Shown here: positions 13,194 to 14,212 of the stretch, in pieces
Position numbering within the stretch: position 1 is the first letter of the stretch
How the letters are laid out: each line of letters starts with the position of its first letter
Notes under the pieces: generated by a model
Told to the model about the DNA's origin: nothing
What the model saw: the letters and a program-made list of their open reading frames with translations, nothing else
Database searches by the model: none
Translations under genes and position numbers: made by a program
Assembly: GCA_964624165.1 (NCBI GenBank)
Contig: CAZUWG010000015.1
Coordinates: forward strand, 1 to 14,212
From: OLB19 sp964624165
Lineage (GTDB): Bacteria > Patescibacteriota > Minisyncoccia > Phycocordibacterales > UBA918
Length of the DNA stretch: 14,212 nucleotides
Direction of reading: 5' to 3'

Positions 13194-13222
13194 TTGCCAA
13201 CCAGACACTTCTTTGGTATGTT
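13194..13222 (+). promoter_or_regulatory. Sigma70-type promoter of the GC-rich hypothetical gene
   Basis: The -35 box TTGCCA (13194-13199), a 17-bp spacer and the -10 box TATGTT (13217-13222) are present, with TG at 13214-13215 making it an extended -10. The predicted start is near 13229, leaving a leader of about 44 nt with a purine-rich GGGAGAAGAGAA before the GTG. Confidence 0.6.
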
Positions 13223-13272
13223 TTGCCACTAGACCCCACGCATCCGGCGCGGGGAAACTAGGGAGAAGAGAA

Positions 13273-13692
13273 GTGAGCAAAAAGAAAGATCAGCCGGCCG
13301 AATCAATTGAACAGCTTGATCAGCTCGTAAACGAGCTGGTCGGCAAAGACCCCAGAGACTGTTCGAAGAAGACCCTCAAGTTTCGGCATGAGCTCTTGAA
13401 ATCGCACATCAATAAGTGCGTGGAAAGGCGGATGTCCGCAGATGGGCCTTTGCTTACTCGTGCGAAAAAGCTGAAGCTCAGCATCAAGGAGGAGTATCGG
13501 CGGCGGGAGCTGGATGAGGCGAGAATGAATGATCCGGTGTCGGAGGCGGGGGGGAAGCCGCCGCAGCTCGACGATGCTGCAGCGCCGTGCTGCAGCGAAG
13601 GTGTCGGTGGCAAGGCCGGTGCCGTTCCTCGCTTGGGCGGCGGCGGTCTGTCGTTTGAACGACAGGGCATTGCCGCAGCCGCAGCGCGCTGA
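13273..13692 (+). CDS. Hypothetical charged helical protein with Gly/Ala-rich tail
   Basis: This encodes 139 residues from GTG at 13273, preceded by a purine-rich Shine-Dalgarno-like GGGAGAAGAG. An in-frame ATG at 13135 was not used because it would translate through the RNase HI terminator and the promoter. The first 85 residues are highly charged and predicted helical (MSKKKDQPAESIEQLDQLVN, then 'KTLKFRHELLKSHI', 'RAKKLKLSIKEEYRRRELDEAR'), with single cysteines. The rest is low-complexity Gly/Ala/Pro with a CC pair and an Ala-rich end. No signal peptide or known motif is seen. A DNA/RNA-associated or coiled-coil role is only a guess. Codons are GC-rich compared with RNase HI, and the gene has its own promoter and terminator, as the lipoprotein gene does. 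It is probably a real gene because promoter, ribosome site and terminator agree. Confidence 0.6.
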   Translation: MSKKKDQPAESIEQLDQLVNELVGKDPRDCSKKTLKFRHELLKSHINKCVERRMSADGPLLTRAKKLKLSIKEEYRRRELDEARMNDPVSEAGGKPPQLDDAAAPCCSEGVGGKAGAVPRLGGGGLSFERQGIAAAAAR

Positions 13693-13722
13693 TCTTTTGA
13701 AGGGGAGGGGGAACTCCTCCCG

Positions 13723-13748
13723 GGCCGTCCATGTTGGACGGCCTTTTT
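13723..13748 (+). terminator. Rho-independent terminator of the hypothetical gene
   Basis: The stem GGCCGTCC (13723-13730) pairs with GGACGGCC (13736-13743) around ATGTT and is followed by TTTTT. It begins 30 nt after the stop codon. A weaker GGGAGG/CCTCCC inverted repeat lies just upstream (about 13704-13720). Confidence 0.85.
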
Positions 13749-13757
13749 CTATGGCGG

Positions 13758-13780
13758 GGTGGGGAGCGAAGCTCCCCACC
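13758..13780. terminator. GC hairpin with GGGGAGC-GAA-GCTCCCC core
   Basis: The arms GGTGGGGAGC (13758-13767) and GCTCCCCACC (13771-13780) pair perfectly around GAA. The core matches the hairpin at 1265-1308. As there, it is the second hairpin after a GC-rich gene and lies just before the promoter of the next gene. Confidence 0.6.
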
Positions 13781-13786
13781 TGTGTT

Positions 13787-13795
13787 TGCTATACT
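13787..13795 (+). promoter_or_regulatory. Extended -10 promoter of the ComEC-like ORF
   Basis: TGCTATACT ends 6 nt before the ATG at 13802, the same arrangement as at tpiA, recJ and RNase HI. It supports that ATG as a genuine leaderless start. Confidence 0.6.
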
Positions 13796-13801
13796 TTCTT
13801 C

Positions 13802-14005
13802 ATGTGGGAAACGAAGGCGGTAGTGTTTTATCTCTTTATCGGTGGGTTTTTAATTGGTGTGACGGGCGCCCTGTTGCTGCCACTATCACTACCGCATACT
13901 TTGTGGCTCCTTGTAATGTCGTTTGCACTGGCGGTGTTATGGCGACGCGGAGGGCAGGAGCGCCGAAAAAAGCCTTTGGATTTTTGGGGGCTCCGGCGCC
14001 GTTAG
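13802..14005 (+). CDS. Short membrane protein, possibly the truncated N-terminus of ComEC
   Basis: This encodes 67 residues: MWETKAVVFYLFIGGFLIG, then a second hydrophobic stretch (VTGALLLPLSL, HTLWLLVMSFALAVL), then a basic RRGGQERRKK tail. Two membrane helices followed by an Arg-rich turn are how ComEC (the competence DNA channel) usually begins, and a ComEC gene would fit next to a pilus operon. However the frame stops at 14003-14005, exactly where composition jumps to very GC-rich sequence, so the gene is probably cut by a chimeric join or sequence error. It could also be a small independent membrane protein. The start is supported by the -10 box. The ComEC identity is tentative. Confidence 0.45.
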   Translation: MWETKAVVFYLFIGGFLIGVTGALLLPLSLPHTLWLLVMSFALAVLWRRGGQERRKKPLDFWGLRRR

Positions 14006-14045
14006 CGGGCGCGTGGTGGCGGGCGGGGTGGGGGCCGGCGGGTGG

Positions 14046-14212
14046 ATGGCGAACACCACCAACCCGCCCGCCTCCGGCACGCACGCCGAGTCCGCCGAGA
14101 AGGTCCCGGAGGCCCCGTTCGAGAAGGGACAATGGCTGGTGGAACAGGGCCAACCGGAGATGGCGGTCATCTCGTTCAAGCTGGCGGCGAAGACCGACAC
14201 GAGCGGTCGCCC
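14046..14212 (+). CDS. Partial GC-rich open frame, possible tetratricopeptide-like protein
   Basis: From the ATG at 14046 the frame stays open to the window end (55 full codons); it is also open upstream to before 13990, so the true start is unknown. Of the 55 codons, 50 end in G or C, a very strong coding-type bias unlike the rest of the window. The peptide includes FEKGQWLVEQGQPEMAVISF followed by KLAAKTD, which resembles one tetratricopeptide-type helix pair ('A..L...G....A...F..A'). The residues before it are Thr/Pro/Ala-rich. No family can be assigned. The sequence may come from a different, high-GC organism joined to this contig. Confidence 0.45.
   Translation, partial: MANTTNPPASGTHAESAEKVPEAPFEKGQWLVEQGQPEMAVISFKLAAKTDTSGR

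Noticed and set aside
13135..13272. 46-residue N-terminal extension of the GC-rich hypothetical protein
   Set aside because: It would translate the right arm of the RNase HI terminator, its T-run and the -35/-10 boxes; the GTG at 13273 has a purine-rich site before it.
1..14212. UGA-recoded genetic code as in some CPR lineages
   Set aside because: Known genes have full length under the standard code without internal UGA, and a TGA stop is followed by a terminator at 13690-13748.
1..14212. tRNA, rRNA genes, CRISPR arrays and insertion sequences
   Set aside because: No tRNA T-loop pattern, no evenly spaced repeats and no transposase-like frame was seen by reading; a dedicated search was not possible.

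Overview
The window looks like part of a draft metagenome-assembled genome of a Candidatus Patescibacteria (CPR) bacterium of the Parcubacteria type. This rests on the style of the NusA N-terminus, a compact pilB-pilC-prepilin cluster, streamlined overlapping tpiA/pgk genes, very short intergenic spaces and the general look of the proteins. No 16S or ribosomal protein gene is present, so the placement is an inference. The standard genetic code fits: TAA, TAG and TGA all act as stops, with no sign of UGA recoding.

Layout. (1) 1-128: the 5' end of nusA on the minus strand, running off the window. (2) 129-1390: a hairpin-rich intergenic region, then a GC-rich lipoprotein gene with its own -35/extended -10 promoter, Shine-Dalgarno sequence and rho-independent terminator. 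(3) 1391-1490: a run of 100 N flanked on both sides by the same 55 bases, so the gap is probably an unmerged k-mer overlap. (4) 1534-8305: a type IV pilus operon of pilB, pilC and three prepilin-like genes, one of them a large multidomain surface protein. (5) 8376-10281: tpiA and pgk, overlapping by 29 bp. (6) 10330-12491: a HIT-family gene and recJ, divergent, with only 23 bp between their start codons and a shared -10 region. (7) 12522-12531: a 10-N gap followed by a second, diverged copy of the recJ 3' end. (8) 12658-14005: RNase HI, a GC-rich hypothetical gene with its own signals, and a short membrane ORF resembling the start of ComEC. (9) About 14000-14212: an abrupt shift to very GC-rich sequence carrying an open partial frame, perhaps a chimeric contig end.

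Genes together. The pil operon encodes the assembly ATPase, the platform protein and minor-pilin-like components, which in CPR bacteria are linked to attachment and DNA uptake. A ComEC-like gene nearby would fit DNA uptake, with RecJ and RNase HI as nucleic-acid processing enzymes. TpiA and Pgk are lower-glycolysis enzymes.

Most notable. Four plus-strand genes (tpiA, recJ, rnhA and the ComEC-like ORF) have a TGnTAnnnT extended -10 box ending exactly 6 nt before the ATG, and the minus-strand HIT gene has one 7 nt before it. This implies leaderless mRNAs. The two GC-rich genes instead have -35 boxes, leaders, Shine-Dalgarno-like sequences and T-tailed terminators. Several oddities look like assembly or sequencing artefacts and should not be read as biology: the 55-bp duplication, G-runs that corrupt the PilB C-terminal domain, the duplicated recJ tail and the composition cliff at the end.
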